A stretch of DNA of 64,000 nucleotides from Sporosarcina globispora (lineage in GTDB: Bacteria; Bacillota; Bacilli; Bacillales; Cytobacillaceae). Location: positions 2,711,709 to 2,775,708 of the forward strand of contig NZ_LGUF01000007.1 in NCBI RefSeq assembly GCF_001274725.1. The letters run 5' to 3'. This document shows, piece after piece, positions 26,442-35,086 of this stretch. The notes beneath the pieces are model-generated. The model did not search any database. It was given only the letters and a program-made list of their open reading frames with translations, and was not told the origin of the DNA. A program made the position numbers and the translations under genes. Each line of letters opens with the position of its first letter. Position 1 is the first letter of the stretch.

Positions 26442-27659
26442 TCAGCATTCAACCAGATCAACTGAAAAAATATCAGCCAAAATCAGCACGACAGATCCAA
26501 TCGCGGCTGAGTACTCACCGAGTTTAGATGCTATAATTTCCGTATTTTTGGCTTGCACTGTCAAAGCACGGGCGGATACGGTTTCTTTTATGGCTGTCAA
26601 TAGAAAGTCTTTTGCATTGGAAATCCCCCCGGATATGATTATTTTGGTTGGGTTTAAAAGATGAATCAAATTGGTGATGCCGATGCCAAGGTAAATTCCT
26701 GTGTTCGTTAATAAATCAATGCTCAAAGGATCCCCAAGACGGGCTGCCTGGTAGATCGTACTGGCTTCTATCCTATCTAAATCCCCATCAGCAAGCTCAT
26801 TTAAACAACTTTTTTTACCCATAGTTAATTCTTTCAGTGCACGTTCTTTAATGGCTGTTCCGGATGCTAAAGTTTGTAAACAGCCAAAATTGCCGCATGT
26901 ACATTTGCTTCCGCCTAAATCAATAGACATATGGCCAATTTCTCCAGCCAGGCTATGCTCGCCATGAAGAAGTTTGCCATCTACGACAATGCCTGCTCCA
27001 ATCCCATTTCCTACATTAATCGTAACTACTGTTCCGCTTTCATTTTGATCACTTACAAACCAAGTTTCCCCAAGCGCCATCGCCCTGGCATCATTTTCTA
27101 CCTTTACGGCCACTTGGAAATAATGTTCCAATTCTTCCTTAATGGGTATGTTGCGCAAATTAAGACTTGGTGCAAACAAACTGATGCCATGCTTATGATC
27201 AACTATCCCATGCATGCCGATGCCAATTCCAAGTAATTGGCCAATTGAGGTAGATGCATTTTTCAGCATATTGGAAATTTCCGCTTTCAGCATGTCGAGC
27301 AGTGATTTATTGGTAACGAATGCAGGCAAATATGCAGAATGGCTAAATAACACTTTCCCATTTAAATCCGTTAAAACGGTCCGTATTTTAACTGGACCGA
27401 CATCCACGCCCAGGACATAAAACCCTTTATGGTTAAGAACAAGCATGGTCGGTTTTCGGCCGCCGCTGGATTGGCCCTGCTGGCTCTCGACAACAAATTG
27501 CTCATCCAATAATTCTTTCACAATACTGCTGACAGTAGGTGGTGTAAGATTTGTTTCTTTTGCAATCTGCGCGCGGGATATAGGACCGCTCATTCGAATT
27601 TTATTTAAAACAATAGTTTTATTTATTGATTTCATCCATTGAAAAGTGCCTTTTTGCAA
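26442..27659 (-). CDS. ROK-family transcriptional repressor (XylR/NagC type)
   Basis: 405 residues. A MarR-like winged helix at 15-75 (ISRAQIAKETNLTPPTVSSIVKELL) is followed by a ROK kinase-fold domain with GVDVGPVKIR (phosphate loop), GIGIGMHGIVD, and the zinc-binding CTCGNFGCLQ motif. It binds a sugar effector and leaves its operator. TTG start preceded by GGAGG with 9-nt spacing. It is divergent from the M24-like gene of the galactose operon. A/T-rich sites sharing TTAATTAA occur in front of that gene, galK and the SDR, so it probably represses all three units. Confidence 0.9.
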   Translation of the reverse strand: MQKGTFQWMKSINKTIVLNKIRMSGPISRAQIAKETNLTPPTVSSIVKELLDEQFVVESQQGQSSGGRKPTMLVLNHKGFYVLGVDVGPVKIRTVLTDLNGKVLFSHSAYLPAFVTNKSLLDMLKAEISNMLKNASTSIGQLLGIGIGMHGIVDHKHGISLFAPSLNLRNIPIKEELEHYFQVAVKVENDARAMALGETWFVSDQNESGTVVTINVGNGIGAGIVVDGKLLHGEHSLAGEIGHMSIDLGGSKCTCGNFGCLQTLASGTAIKERALKELTMGKKSCLNELADGDLDRIEASTIYQAARLGDPLSIDLLTNTGIYLGIGITNLIHLLNPTKIIISGGISNAKDFLLTAIKETVSARALTVQAKNTEIIASKLGEYSAAIGSVVLILADIFSVDLVEC

Positions 27660-27717
27660 TTACTTCGACCTCCAAAAAAATACGATTATCAATAGTTTAC
27701 ATTATTTTTCAAAAAAG

Positions 27718-27745
27718 TTGGAAAAAGGATTGCATTCATTATAAC
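27718..27745 (+). promoter_or_regulatory. Probable promoter of the M24-like gene
   Basis: TTGGAA (27718-27723) and TATAAC (27740-27745) with a 16-bp spacer. The putative ROK operator follows immediately, at 27750-27776. Confidence 0.4.
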
Positions 27746-27749
27746 ATAA

Positions 27750-27776
27750 TTAGTAAAATTAATTAATAAAGTTACT
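27750..27776. promoter_or_regulatory. Putative ROK operator, site 1
   Basis: A/T-rich site with the shared core AATTAATTAATAAAG, between promoter and start of the M24-like gene and beside the divergent ROK gene. Similar cores occur at 28971-28986 and, inverted, at 32795-32810. Confidence 0.4.
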
Positions 27777-27794
27777 CTGAGAGGAAGAAAAAAG

Positions 27795-28877
27795 ATGCAA
27801 CCTATAAATAAAATCAAGAATTATCTGGAGAAAAGCGGTTATGACGGCATTTTGCTCAGAAAGAGAAACAACTTTTCGTGGCTAACGGAAGGGAGAAAAA
27901 ACCATATTGTATTGTGTGAACCAAGCGGGATTGCGGATTGGCTAATCTTGAAAGACAAGAATTACCTTATTACCAATAAAATGGAAGAAAGAAGAGTCCT
28001 GGAAGAAGAATGCTGGAATTTGAGTTTTGAATTTGATGTCTGCACTACAGAGTGGTATGAATCTGCAGAAGACATTATTAATGAACTAACCGCAGGAAAA
28101 AATGTTGTCAGCGATCATCCATTTCAGGACTGGAAAATCGCTGATAAAGACCTTTCAGCTATCCGCTCTGTTCTAAGTGACAATGAAATCAAGTTTTATA
28201 GAGGTGTTTGCGAGGATACTGCAAGTATTCTGGAACAAACCTGCAGAGAATTGAAGCAAGGTATGACAGAATTGGAGATTTGCGGACTATTATTCAAGAA
28301 AGCGCTTGAACGGGACCTAAATGTGCAGGTGGCATTAGCAGCCTCTGATGAGCGAATTTATAAATACCGTCACCCGCTTCCTACAGACAAGAAATTGGAC
28401 AAATTTATTATGATAGTCGTTTGTGCAGAAAGAGGGGGATTGGTTGCAAATGCAACAAGGTTTGTTCATTTTGGGCCACTCCCTCCGGATCTTATTGTCA
28501 ATAAGGAAAAGCTGGCGAGGATTGATGCTGTAATGAACGCAAACACAGTTCCAGGCAAGAGAATTAGTAGTATCATCAAAGAAGGAATCAAGCAATATGG
28601 TCTTGCCGGCTTCCCTGAAGATTGGAAGCTGCTGCATCAAGGCGGATTAACAGGATACTCATCAAGAGAATATCTGGCTACACCTGCTTCATCTGAAATA
28701 GTTATGGCAAACCAGGCATATGCCTGGAACCCTGCTTTACCAGGTATAAAATCAGAAGATACGATTCTCGTTCAGCCTAATGGCATTGAATTTTTAACTG
28801 AAACAAAGACTTGGAACTACTTGGAGGTAAAATATGGAGAAACCAGTTATTTAAGGCCTGATATTTTAGTTCGATGA
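27795..28877 (+). CDS. M24/creatinase-fold protein lacking metal ligands
   Basis: 360 residues with the layout of aminopeptidase P/creatinase: an N-terminal creatinase-N-like domain (to about residue 125) and a C-terminal pita-bread domain (KFYRGVCEDTASILEQTCRELKQGMTELEI). The metal site of M24 peptidases needs Asp, Asp, His, Glu, Glu. Here the segment normally holding both Asp reads VVCAERGGLVANATR with no Asp, and the VEPG glutamate is replaced in WNPALPG. The His (LHQGGLTG) and the last Glu (KSEDT) remain. It is therefore probably not a metallopeptidase. Creatinase is a known metal-independent member, so another C-N hydrolase activity is possible. It is the first gene after the ROK repressor and upstream of galK. 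Confidence 0.75.
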   Translation: MQPINKIKNYLEKSGYDGILLRKRNNFSWLTEGRKNHIVLCEPSGIADWLILKDKNYLITNKMEERRVLEEECWNLSFEFDVCTTEWYESAEDIINELTAGKNVVSDHPFQDWKIADKDLSAIRSVLSDNEIKFYRGVCEDTASILEQTCRELKQGMTELEICGLLFKKALERDLNVQVALAASDERIYKYRHPLPTDKKLDKFIMIVVCAERGGLVANATRFVHFGPLPPDLIVNKEKLARIDAVMNANTVPGKRISSIIKEGIKQYGLAGFPEDWKLLHQGGLTGYSSREYLATPASSEIVMANQAYAWNPALPGIKSEDTILVQPNGIEFLTETKTWNYLEVKYGETSYLRPDILVR

Positions 28878-28925
28878 AAAGTTTTGGGGTACAGATAAAA
28901 AAATTGATAGATTTCGAGAATATTA

Positions 28926-28954
28926 TTGACAATTTTCTGAAAAGATTGTAATTT
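28926..28954 (+). promoter_or_regulatory. Possible galK promoter
   Basis: TTGACA (28926-28931), 17-bp spacer, weak TAATTT (28949-28954). The A/T-rich ROK site 28971-28986 lies just downstream in roadblock position. Confidence 0.4.
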
Positions 28955-28970
28955 TAAAATAAGTTTATAA

Positions 28971-28986
28971 AGTAAATTAATTAACT
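28971..28986. promoter_or_regulatory. Putative ROK operator, site 2 (galK)
   Basis: AGTAAATTAATTAACT, a near-perfect 16-bp palindrome with one mismatched pair, 20 bp before the galK start. It resembles the sites at 27750 and 32795. Confidence 0.45.
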
Positions 28987-29006
28987 AAGATAGCGAGGAA
29001 GTTTTA

Positions 29007-30167
29007 ATGGAGGTAGCCATTCGCCTTTTCAATGAGAAATTTGGCCATTTTGGTGAGATGCAGACTTATTTTGCTCCTGGCAGAGTAAATTTAATTGGAG
29101 AGCATACGGATTATAATGGAGGTTATGTATTTCCTTGTGCCTTATCAGTGGGAACCTATGCTATTGCAAGGAAACGTTCAGATGGAAAAATCCGAATGTA
29201 TTCAACCAACTTTTCGGAGCTTGGAGTAGTGGAAGTAGAGATTGGCCACCTCCAATATGACATGGATCATTCTTGGGCCAATTACCCGAAGGGCGTAATC
29301 GTCACCTTTCAAAGGCATGGATGCTGTATAGAGAATGGATTTGACGTTGTTTACTTAGGCAATATTCCAAATAAAGCAGGCCTTTCTTCCTCAGCATCCA
29401 TTGAACTTGTGACAGCCGTACTTCTAAATGATCTTTTTCATTTAAATTTGGATATGCTTACAATGGTTAAATTAAGCCAGCAGGCTGAAAATCAATATAT
29501 CGGTGTTAATTGCGGAATAATGGATCAATTTGCAATAGGGATGGGAAAAAAAGATCATGCAATTCTTTTGGACTGCCAAACTTTAGACTATACATATAGC
29601 CCCATCATGCTGGCAGATTTGGAACTGATTATTGCAAATACAAACAAGAGCAGGGGATTAGCAGATTCCAAGTATAATGAAAGGCGTACCGAATGTGAAT
29701 TGGCTCTCGCTGATCTTCAAACAGTGTTATCTGTGAACTCGCTCGGGGAAGTTTCCGTCCAGGAATTTGAAGCTTTTAAAACTCACATTAAATCTGACCT
29801 TTTCCGCAAACGTGCAAAGCATGCGGTTTACGAGAACGATAGAACCAAACAAGCTGTCCAAAAAATGAAAAACGGAGACATGGCGGGTTTAGGATTACTT
29901 ATGAATCAATCACATCTTTCTCTCCGGTATGATTATGAAGTCTCTTCCAAGGAATTGGATATCCTGGTTGAGGCTGCATGGAAAGAAGGGGCAATAGGTG
30001 CCAGGATGACAGGTGCCGGCTTTGGGGGATGCACGATAAATATTATTGAGAAACAGAATGTTACTTCCTTTAGGGAGAATGTTGGGCGTATATATTATGA
30101 AAACTTAGGATTTCAAGCAGACTTTTACCAAGTGCAAATTGGCAGCGGCGCCAGAAAGATAAATTGA
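29007..30167 (+). CDS. galK: Galactokinase
   Basis: 386 residues of the GHMP kinase superfamily. The galactokinase signature appears as GRVNLIGEHTDYNGGYVFP near residue 30. The ATP loop is GLSSSASIELV, the catalytic-base Asp lies in NCGIMDQFAIG, and the C-terminal motif is GARMTGAGFGGC. It phosphorylates galactose to galactose-1-phosphate, the first Leloir step. CGAGGAAG is the ribosome site. It is followed by galE after 15 bp and galT after that, so all three Leloir enzymes are together. Confidence 0.96.
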   Translation: MEVAIRLFNEKFGHFGEMQTYFAPGRVNLIGEHTDYNGGYVFPCALSVGTYAIARKRSDGKIRMYSTNFSELGVVEVEIGHLQYDMDHSWANYPKGVIVTFQRHGCCIENGFDVVYLGNIPNKAGLSSSASIELVTAVLLNDLFHLNLDMLTMVKLSQQAENQYIGVNCGIMDQFAIGMGKKDHAILLDCQTLDYTYSPIMLADLELIIANTNKSRGLADSKYNERRTECELALADLQTVLSVNSLGEVSVQEFEAFKTHIKSDLFRKRAKHAVYENDRTKQAVQKMKNGDMAGLGLLMNQSHLSLRYDYEVSSKELDILVEAAWKEGAIGARMTGAGFGGCTINIIEKQNVTSFRENVGRIYYENLGFQADFYQVQIGSGARKIN

Positions 30168-30182
30168 AAGGGGTGTGAATAA

Positions 30183-31175
30183 ATGGCTGTTTTGGTTGTT
30201 GGCGGGGCAGGGTATGTAGGAAGTCATGCTGTGAGACAGCTGCTCGATAGAAACGAAGAAGTGGTTGTCATCGATAACCTGGAAACAGGCCATATAAAAG
30301 CAGTACCAGGGGAATGCACATTTTTTCAGGGAGATATACGGGATACCCTCTTTTTAGAAAAGGTTTTTGAATCCACTCCAATTGAAGCAGTGATGCATTT
30401 TGCCGCTAATTCCCTTGTCGGAGAAAGCATGAAGGATCCTCTAAAGTATTATGATAACAATGTATTTGGAACTTTGTGCCTGTTAAAAACCATGAAGTCT
30501 TTTGGGGTGGACAAATTGGTGTTTTCCTCCACTGCAGCAGTATACGGGGAACCGGAGAATATTCCTATAGCAGAAACAGAGATTACTAAGCCTGAGAATC
30601 CATATGGCGAAACAAAATTGGCTATTGAAAAATTGCTTCGTTGGTGTGAACAGGCATATGGAATCCACTTTATGATACTCCGATATTTTAACGTTGCAGG
30701 AGCTCATCCATCCGGAGAAATTGGGGAGGATCATTTTCCTGAAACTCACCTGATTCCCATTATCCTTGAGGCTGCATGCGGAAAAAGAGATAAGCTCCTT
30801 ATCTACGGAGATGATTATCATACACCTGATGGTACTTGTATTCGAGACTATATTCATGTGGTGGATTTAGCAGATGCACATATTTTGGCTTTAGAAAAGC
30901 TGAGGAAAGAGAACATCAGCCGGATTTACAATTTGGGAAACGGGAGCGGGTTTTCTGTCCGGGAAATACTTGATGCTGCGAAGGAAGTGACAAAAAGGGA
31001 GATAGCTGCTGAGATTGCGCCCAGACGGCCTGGAGACCCGGCAATCCTTCAAGCATCTTCCCTCAAAGCAAAAGTGGAATTAGGATGGTGTCCCGTGTAT
31101 ACATCTATTCATTCAATAATCGAAAGTGCCTGGAAATGGCTGCAGCTATTCCCTGAGGGTTATCAAGACCGATAA
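30183..31175 (+). CDS. galE: UDP-glucose 4-epimerase
   Basis: 330 residues, extended SDR. NAD-binding GGAGYVGSHAVRQL at the N terminus, the catalytic Ser/Tyr-Lys in FSSTAAVYG and NPYGETKLAIE, and the epimerase ending RPGDPAIL. It interconverts UDP-galactose and UDP-glucose. Preceded by AAAGGGG. It lies between galK and galT in one transcript. Confidence 0.95.
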   Translation: MAVLVVGGAGYVGSHAVRQLLDRNEEVVVIDNLETGHIKAVPGECTFFQGDIRDTLFLEKVFESTPIEAVMHFAANSLVGESMKDPLKYYDNNVFGTLCLLKTMKSFGVDKLVFSSTAAVYGEPENIPIAETEITKPENPYGETKLAIEKLLRWCEQAYGIHFMILRYFNVAGAHPSGEIGEDHFPETHLIPIILEAACGKRDKLLIYGDDYHTPDGTCIRDYIHVVDLADAHILALEKLRKENISRIYNLGNGSGFSVREILDAAKEVTKREIAAEIAPRRPGDPAILQASSLKAKVELGWCPVYTSIHSIIESAWKWLQLFPEGYQDR

Positions 31176-31180
31176 GGAAG

Positions 31181-32764
31181 GTGAGCCTTTCAGAAGAAAT
31201 GAAGAAAGGAGAGATGACGTTGGATGATAAAATCTTTTCCTATATTCAGGAGCTGCTGGATTATGGAGTGGAAAGAAAATTATATTTTTGGCATGATCGG
31301 GAGTTTGTCCGGAATCAGCTGTTGAGCATATTAGAGCTGGAAAAATGGATTGCCCCTCCGCCAGCTAGTTCTAGAGAAAAGCGGCTCGATGAAATACTTG
31401 AAAGGATTTTGAAGTGGGCAGGTGATAATGGAAGGCTGGAGATCAATTCTGTCACTTATCGGGATCTATTTGATACAAAGCTAATGGGAGCTATGATGCC
31501 AAGGCCGTCAGAAGTGGCGGATGTATTTGCATTTTTGTATGGGCATTCAGGTCCTGAAACGGCAACATCGTATTTATATCGTTTAGCGCAGGACTCAAAT
31601 TATATTAGAAATGACCGCATAGCCAAAAATGATCACTGGACGGTCAGCACTGATTATGGTGAATTGGAAGTGACGGTTAATCTGTCAAAACCTGAGAAGG
31701 ATCCCCAGGCCATTATAAAAGAAAGCAAAAATCAGGACACAATTTATCCTGAATGTCTGTTATGCAAAGAGAACGAAGGCTATAAGGGGAGGGCCGATCA
31801 CCCTGCAAGACAAACATTAAGGACGATACCTGTAAGGTTAAAGCAAGAGGATTGGTACCTGCAATATTCTCCCTATATTTATTACAATGAGCATGCAATC
31901 GTATTTTCCAAAGATCACCGGCCAATGAAAATTTCTCAAAATACATTTGAATATCTGCTTGATTTTATCAGGCAATTTCCTCACTATTTCATTGGATCAA
32001 ATTCTGATTTGCCAATTGTAGGGGGATCTATCCTAAGTCATGATCACTTCCAGGGCGGCAATTATTCCTTTCCAATGGAACAGGCTGAACTGGAATACGA
32101 ATGTACCATCCCGGGTTTTGAGTCTATAAAAGCAGGTATTGTCAAATGGCCAATGTCTGTCATTCGCTTGAAAGGTCCTAACAGAAAAGCTTTATCGAAA
32201 TTAGGTGGAATCATATTGTCCTCATGGGAAGGATATTCTGATGAATCTGTTGATATCAAGGCTTTTACAGGTCAAATTTCACATAACACCATTACACCTA
32301 TAGCTAGAAAAAAGGGAAAAGAATTCGAGTTGGACTTAGTGCTCAGAAATAATCGCCAAACAGAAAGATATCCGTTTGGAATCTTTCATCCTCATGAAGA
32401 GGTTCATCATGTAAAAAAAGAAAATATCGGCTTGATTGAAGTGATGGGCCTTGCTGTGCTTCCCGGTCGCTTGAAGGAAGAGCTGGAAACCGTATCGAAG
32501 TGGCTTCAAAATGGCTGTGCAATTGAGAATATGACTATGGACTCTGCTGCAGGCAAGCATGCCGAGTGGGCAATGGGAATTATGGAGAAGTATCCTGATA
32601 TTCATTCAGGCAATGTCCAGCAAATCGTAAAGAAGGAAATAGGAACTGTATTTTTAAAGGCCTTGGAGCATGCTGGAGTATTCAAACGGGATCTTCATGG
32701 GAAAAAAGCTTTCAAAAGATTTATAGATTTTGTAAAAAACCGGGAAACCATTTCTTCTCTGTAG
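31181..32764 (+). CDS. galT: Galactose-1-phosphate uridylyltransferase, class II (Gram-positive type)
   Basis: About 520 residues, the long form found in Firmicutes, unrelated in length to the 350-residue enteric enzyme. ECLLCKENEGYKGRADHPARQ and GGSILSHDHFQGGNYSF (the HxH-containing active-site motif) are diagnostic. It moves UMP from UDP-glucose to galactose-1-phosphate. The start is uncertain. GTG 31181 follows the galE stop by 5 bp but overlaps its own ribosome site. ATG 31199 or 31214 (just before LDDKIFSYIQELLDYG, where homology begins) are alternatives. Confidence 0.92.
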   Translation: MSLSEEMKKGEMTLDDKIFSYIQELLDYGVERKLYFWHDREFVRNQLLSILELEKWIAPPPASSREKRLDEILERILKWAGDNGRLEINSVTYRDLFDTKLMGAMMPRPSEVADVFAFLYGHSGPETATSYLYRLAQDSNYIRNDRIAKNDHWTVSTDYGELEVTVNLSKPEKDPQAIIKESKNQDTIYPECLLCKENEGYKGRADHPARQTLRTIPVRLKQEDWYLQYSPYIYYNEHAIVFSKDHRPMKISQNTFEYLLDFIRQFPHYFIGSNSDLPIVGGSILSHDHFQGGNYSFPMEQAELEYECTIPGFESIKAGIVKWPMSVIRLKGPNRKALSKLGGIILSSWEGYSDESVDIKAFTGQISHNTITPIARKKGKEFELDLVLRNNRQTERYPFGIFHPHEEVHHVKKENIGLIEVMGLAVLPGRLKEELETVSKWLQNGCAIENMTMDSAAGKHAEWAMGIMEKYPDIHSGNVQQIVKKEIGTVFLKALEHAGVFKRDLHGKKAFKRFIDFVKNRETISSL

Positions 32765-32789
32765 GGCTTTTAAGTTATTAAGTAGTATC

Positions 32790-32817
32790 TTGACTTTGTT
32801 AATTAAAGTAAATAAGA
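32790..32817 (+). promoter_or_regulatory. Candidate promoter with putative ROK operator, site 3
   Basis: TTGACT at 32790-32795 resembles a -35 element. TTTGTTAATTAAAG immediately follows and, inverted, matches the TTAATTAAYAAAG core of site 1. It lies 18-45 bp before the SDR start. No good -10 was found. Confidence 0.3.
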
Positions 32818-32834
32818 AACAAAGGAGGTTCATC

Positions 32835-33614
32835 ATGTCACATTTAGATTATTTTCAATTAAAAGATAAGGTTTGTGTCGTAACTGGAGGTGCTTCTGGA
32901 ATAGGCTTTGAAACCGCCATGCTATTGGGTGAGGTTGGTGCGAAGGTTATTTTGCTGGATATTAATGAGAAAAATGGTGAAAAAGCAGCCAGCGACATAA
33001 AAAGCAAAGGATATGCTGCAGAGTTTGTCAAATGTGATGTAACAAGTATTCGTGATTGCATCACAGTTAAAGAACACCTTGAAGAACACTACCCTACCGT
33101 AGACGTCCTATTTAATAATGCTGGAGTGATTAAAAGAAAATCAGTAGTTGATTTAGAGGAACAGGAATGGGATCTGGTTATTGATGTTTCTTTAAAGGGT
33201 GTATTCCTCTTATCGAAATTTTTAATCCCTCTGATGCAAAAGGGTGGCGGGGGCAGTATTATTAACACCGGTTCTGGCTGGGGGATAAAAGGGGGAGATC
33301 AGGCAGCTGCATACTGCGCCGCCAAAGCCGGAGTAGTAAACCTGACTAAAGCGATGGCCATTGATCATGGACCGGCAAACATCAGGGTCAACTGTATATG
33401 CCCTGGTGATACAGATACCCCTCTTCTAAGGGAAGAAGCCAAGCAGCTAAATAAGCAAGAGGATTCATTTCTTGCTTCATCTGCAATTGGAAGGCCATTA
33501 GCTAGGATTGGAACACCAAAGGATATTGCAAAAGGTGTCCTTTACCTTGCCAGCGATCTGTCATCATGGGTGACAGGAACAGAATTAATTGTCGATGGCG
33601 GAGGGCTCGCTTAA
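32835..33614 (+). CDS. Short-chain dehydrogenase/reductase
   Basis: 259 residues, classical SDR. TGGASGIGFE cofactor loop, NNAGV, catalytic Ser in NTGSGWG, and YCAAKAG with the catalytic Tyr and Lys. Ending WVTGTELIVDGGGLA. The Asp at LLDINEKNG suggests NAD(H). I start it at ATG 32835 behind AAAGGAGG. An upstream in-frame extension lacks a site. Close relatives oxidise sugars, sugar acids or polyols. It starts a unit with the two GcvP-like genes, so its substrate may belong to that unknown pathway. Confidence 0.88.
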   Translation: MSHLDYFQLKDKVCVVTGGASGIGFETAMLLGEVGAKVILLDINEKNGEKAASDIKSKGYAAEFVKCDVTSIRDCITVKEHLEEHYPTVDVLFNNAGVIKRKSVVDLEEQEWDLVIDVSLKGVFLLSKFLIPLMQKGGGGSIINTGSGWGIKGGDQAAAYCAAKAGVVNLTKAMAIDHGPANIRVNCICPGDTDTPLLREEAKQLNKQEDSFLASSAIGRPLARIGTPKDIAKGVLYLASDLSSWVTGTELIVDGGGLA

Positions 33615-33670
33615 CTGGAATGAAGGCAGAGTCCAACAAACATATTAAATTTACCAGGAGGTTATAAACA

Positions 33671-35059
33671 ATGTCGCAAAAAGTACATCCTTATATACCG
33701 AATATGGTACCGGAAGTTCAAGAAGAAATGTTAAAGGTGATTGGAGCAAACACAGTAGATGAGCTTTACTCCTGTATACCAGATGAAATAAAACTGAAGG
33801 AAGAAATGAATATTCCGAAAGCGCTTACGGAGTGGGAGCTTCGCCGCCACATTGAAAATTCTCTAAATCAGAACACAGGGGCCAATGAGTATGTAAATTT
33901 CTTGGGTGCGGGCTGCTGGCAGCATTTTATACCGGCGGTTTGCGATGAAATTAATCAGCGTTCTGAATTTTTAACTGCCTATGCAGGTGAACCGTATGAA
34001 GACCATGGACGGTATCAGGCACTCTTTGAATATCAAAGTTTATTAGCTGAATTAGTTGATATGGATGTAGTAAATGTGCCTACTTTCGATTGGGGACAGG
34101 CAGCCGCCACTTCTGTCAGGATGGCGGGCCGGATTACCGGCAGGAAGAAAATATTATTGGCAAAATCGGTTGCACCTGAACGGAGTAAGATCATTGTAAA
34201 TTATGGATCACCTGAACTGGAATATGAATTTGTGGATTTTGACCTAAAATCGGGCTTGATGGATCTTGAAGATCTTAAAGCTAAGTTAAATCATGATGTT
34301 GCAGCAGTCTATTTTGAAAATCCATCTTATCTTGGATTTATTGAATCACAAGGATCTGAAATATCGAAGCTTTTAAAAGAGAAAAAAGCCTTGATGATTG
34401 TTGGTGTTGATCCGATTTCCCTTGGTGTGCTGGCACCTCCAAGCCATTATGGGGCGGATATTGTATGCGGAGATCTGCAGCCTCTTGGCATGCATATGAA
34501 TTACAGCGGCGGCCAGGCAGGTTTTATTGCAGCACATGATGATGAAACATTCATTAATGAATATCCTTCCCGGCTATTTGGGATCGTGCCGACTGTAAAG
34601 GAAGGCGAATACGGATTTGGAGATGTTGCCTACGAACGAACTTCCTTTGCCCATCGTGAAAAGGGGAAAGAATCAGTAGGAACGCAGACAGCGTTGTGGG
34701 GAATTACCGCAGGTGTCTATTTAGCTTTAATGGGACCTAATGGCATAAAGGACGTCGGCCAGACGATCATGCAAAACAGCCAGTATGCCGTACAGGAAAT
34801 AAACAAGTTACAAGGTGTAAAAGGATCACTGTTTGAATCTCCATTTTTTAAAGAATTTATTGTTGATTTCACCCAAACAGGCAAAACCATCGAAGAGATT
34901 AATCAAGGGCTGCTGGAGTGTAAAATTTTTGGCGGAAAAGATCTGTCAATAGAATATCCCGAGCTTGGCCAGTCGGCATTATTTTGTGTAACGGAGATAC
35001 ATACAAAAGAGGATATTGATTATCTGGCTGCATCGTTAAAGAAAGTTTTAGAGAAATAA
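33671..35059 (+). CDS. Paralog of glycine dehydrogenase (decarboxylating) subunit 1
   Basis: 462 residues, fold-type I PLP family, GcvPA-like along its length. It opens YIPNMVPEVQEEMLKVIGANTV and has the FLGAG segment, but with unusual residues after it: FLGAGCWQHFIP where the canonical subunit has FLGAGxYxHxxP. AYAGEPYEDHGRYQ replaces the canonical TPYQPEISQG loop that lines the active site. Start supported by CAGGAGG. It is followed 27 bp later by the partner subunit. No gcvT, gcvH or glycine riboswitch is nearby. It may decarboxylate glycine with distant partners, or act on another amino acid. Confidence 0.78.
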   Translation: MSQKVHPYIPNMVPEVQEEMLKVIGANTVDELYSCIPDEIKLKEEMNIPKALTEWELRRHIENSLNQNTGANEYVNFLGAGCWQHFIPAVCDEINQRSEFLTAYAGEPYEDHGRYQALFEYQSLLAELVDMDVVNVPTFDWGQAAATSVRMAGRITGRKKILLAKSVAPERSKIIVNYGSPELEYEFVDFDLKSGLMDLEDLKAKLNHDVAAVYFENPSYLGFIESQGSEISKLLKEKKALMIVGVDPISLGVLAPPSHYGADIVCGDLQPLGMHMNYSGGQAGFIAAHDDETFINEYPSRLFGIVPTVKEGEYGFGDVAYERTSFAHREKGKESVGTQTALWGITAGVYLALMGPNGIKDVGQTIMQNSQYAVQEINKLQGVKGSLFESPFFKEFIVDFTQTGKTIEEINQGLLECKIFGGKDLSIEYPELGQSALFCVTEIHTKEDIDYLAASLKKVLEK

Positions 35060-35086
35060 AAGAACTATAGAGAGGAGATTTTATTC

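Noticed and set aside
26321..26527. Small plus-strand frame between the glycosidase and the ROK gene
   Set aside because: It covers the terminator hairpin and runs into the ROK gene on the other strand; no homology recognised.
33615..33670. Glycine riboswitch before the GcvPA-like gene
   Set aside because: Only 56 bp separate it from the SDR gene and no aptamer-like structure is visible.
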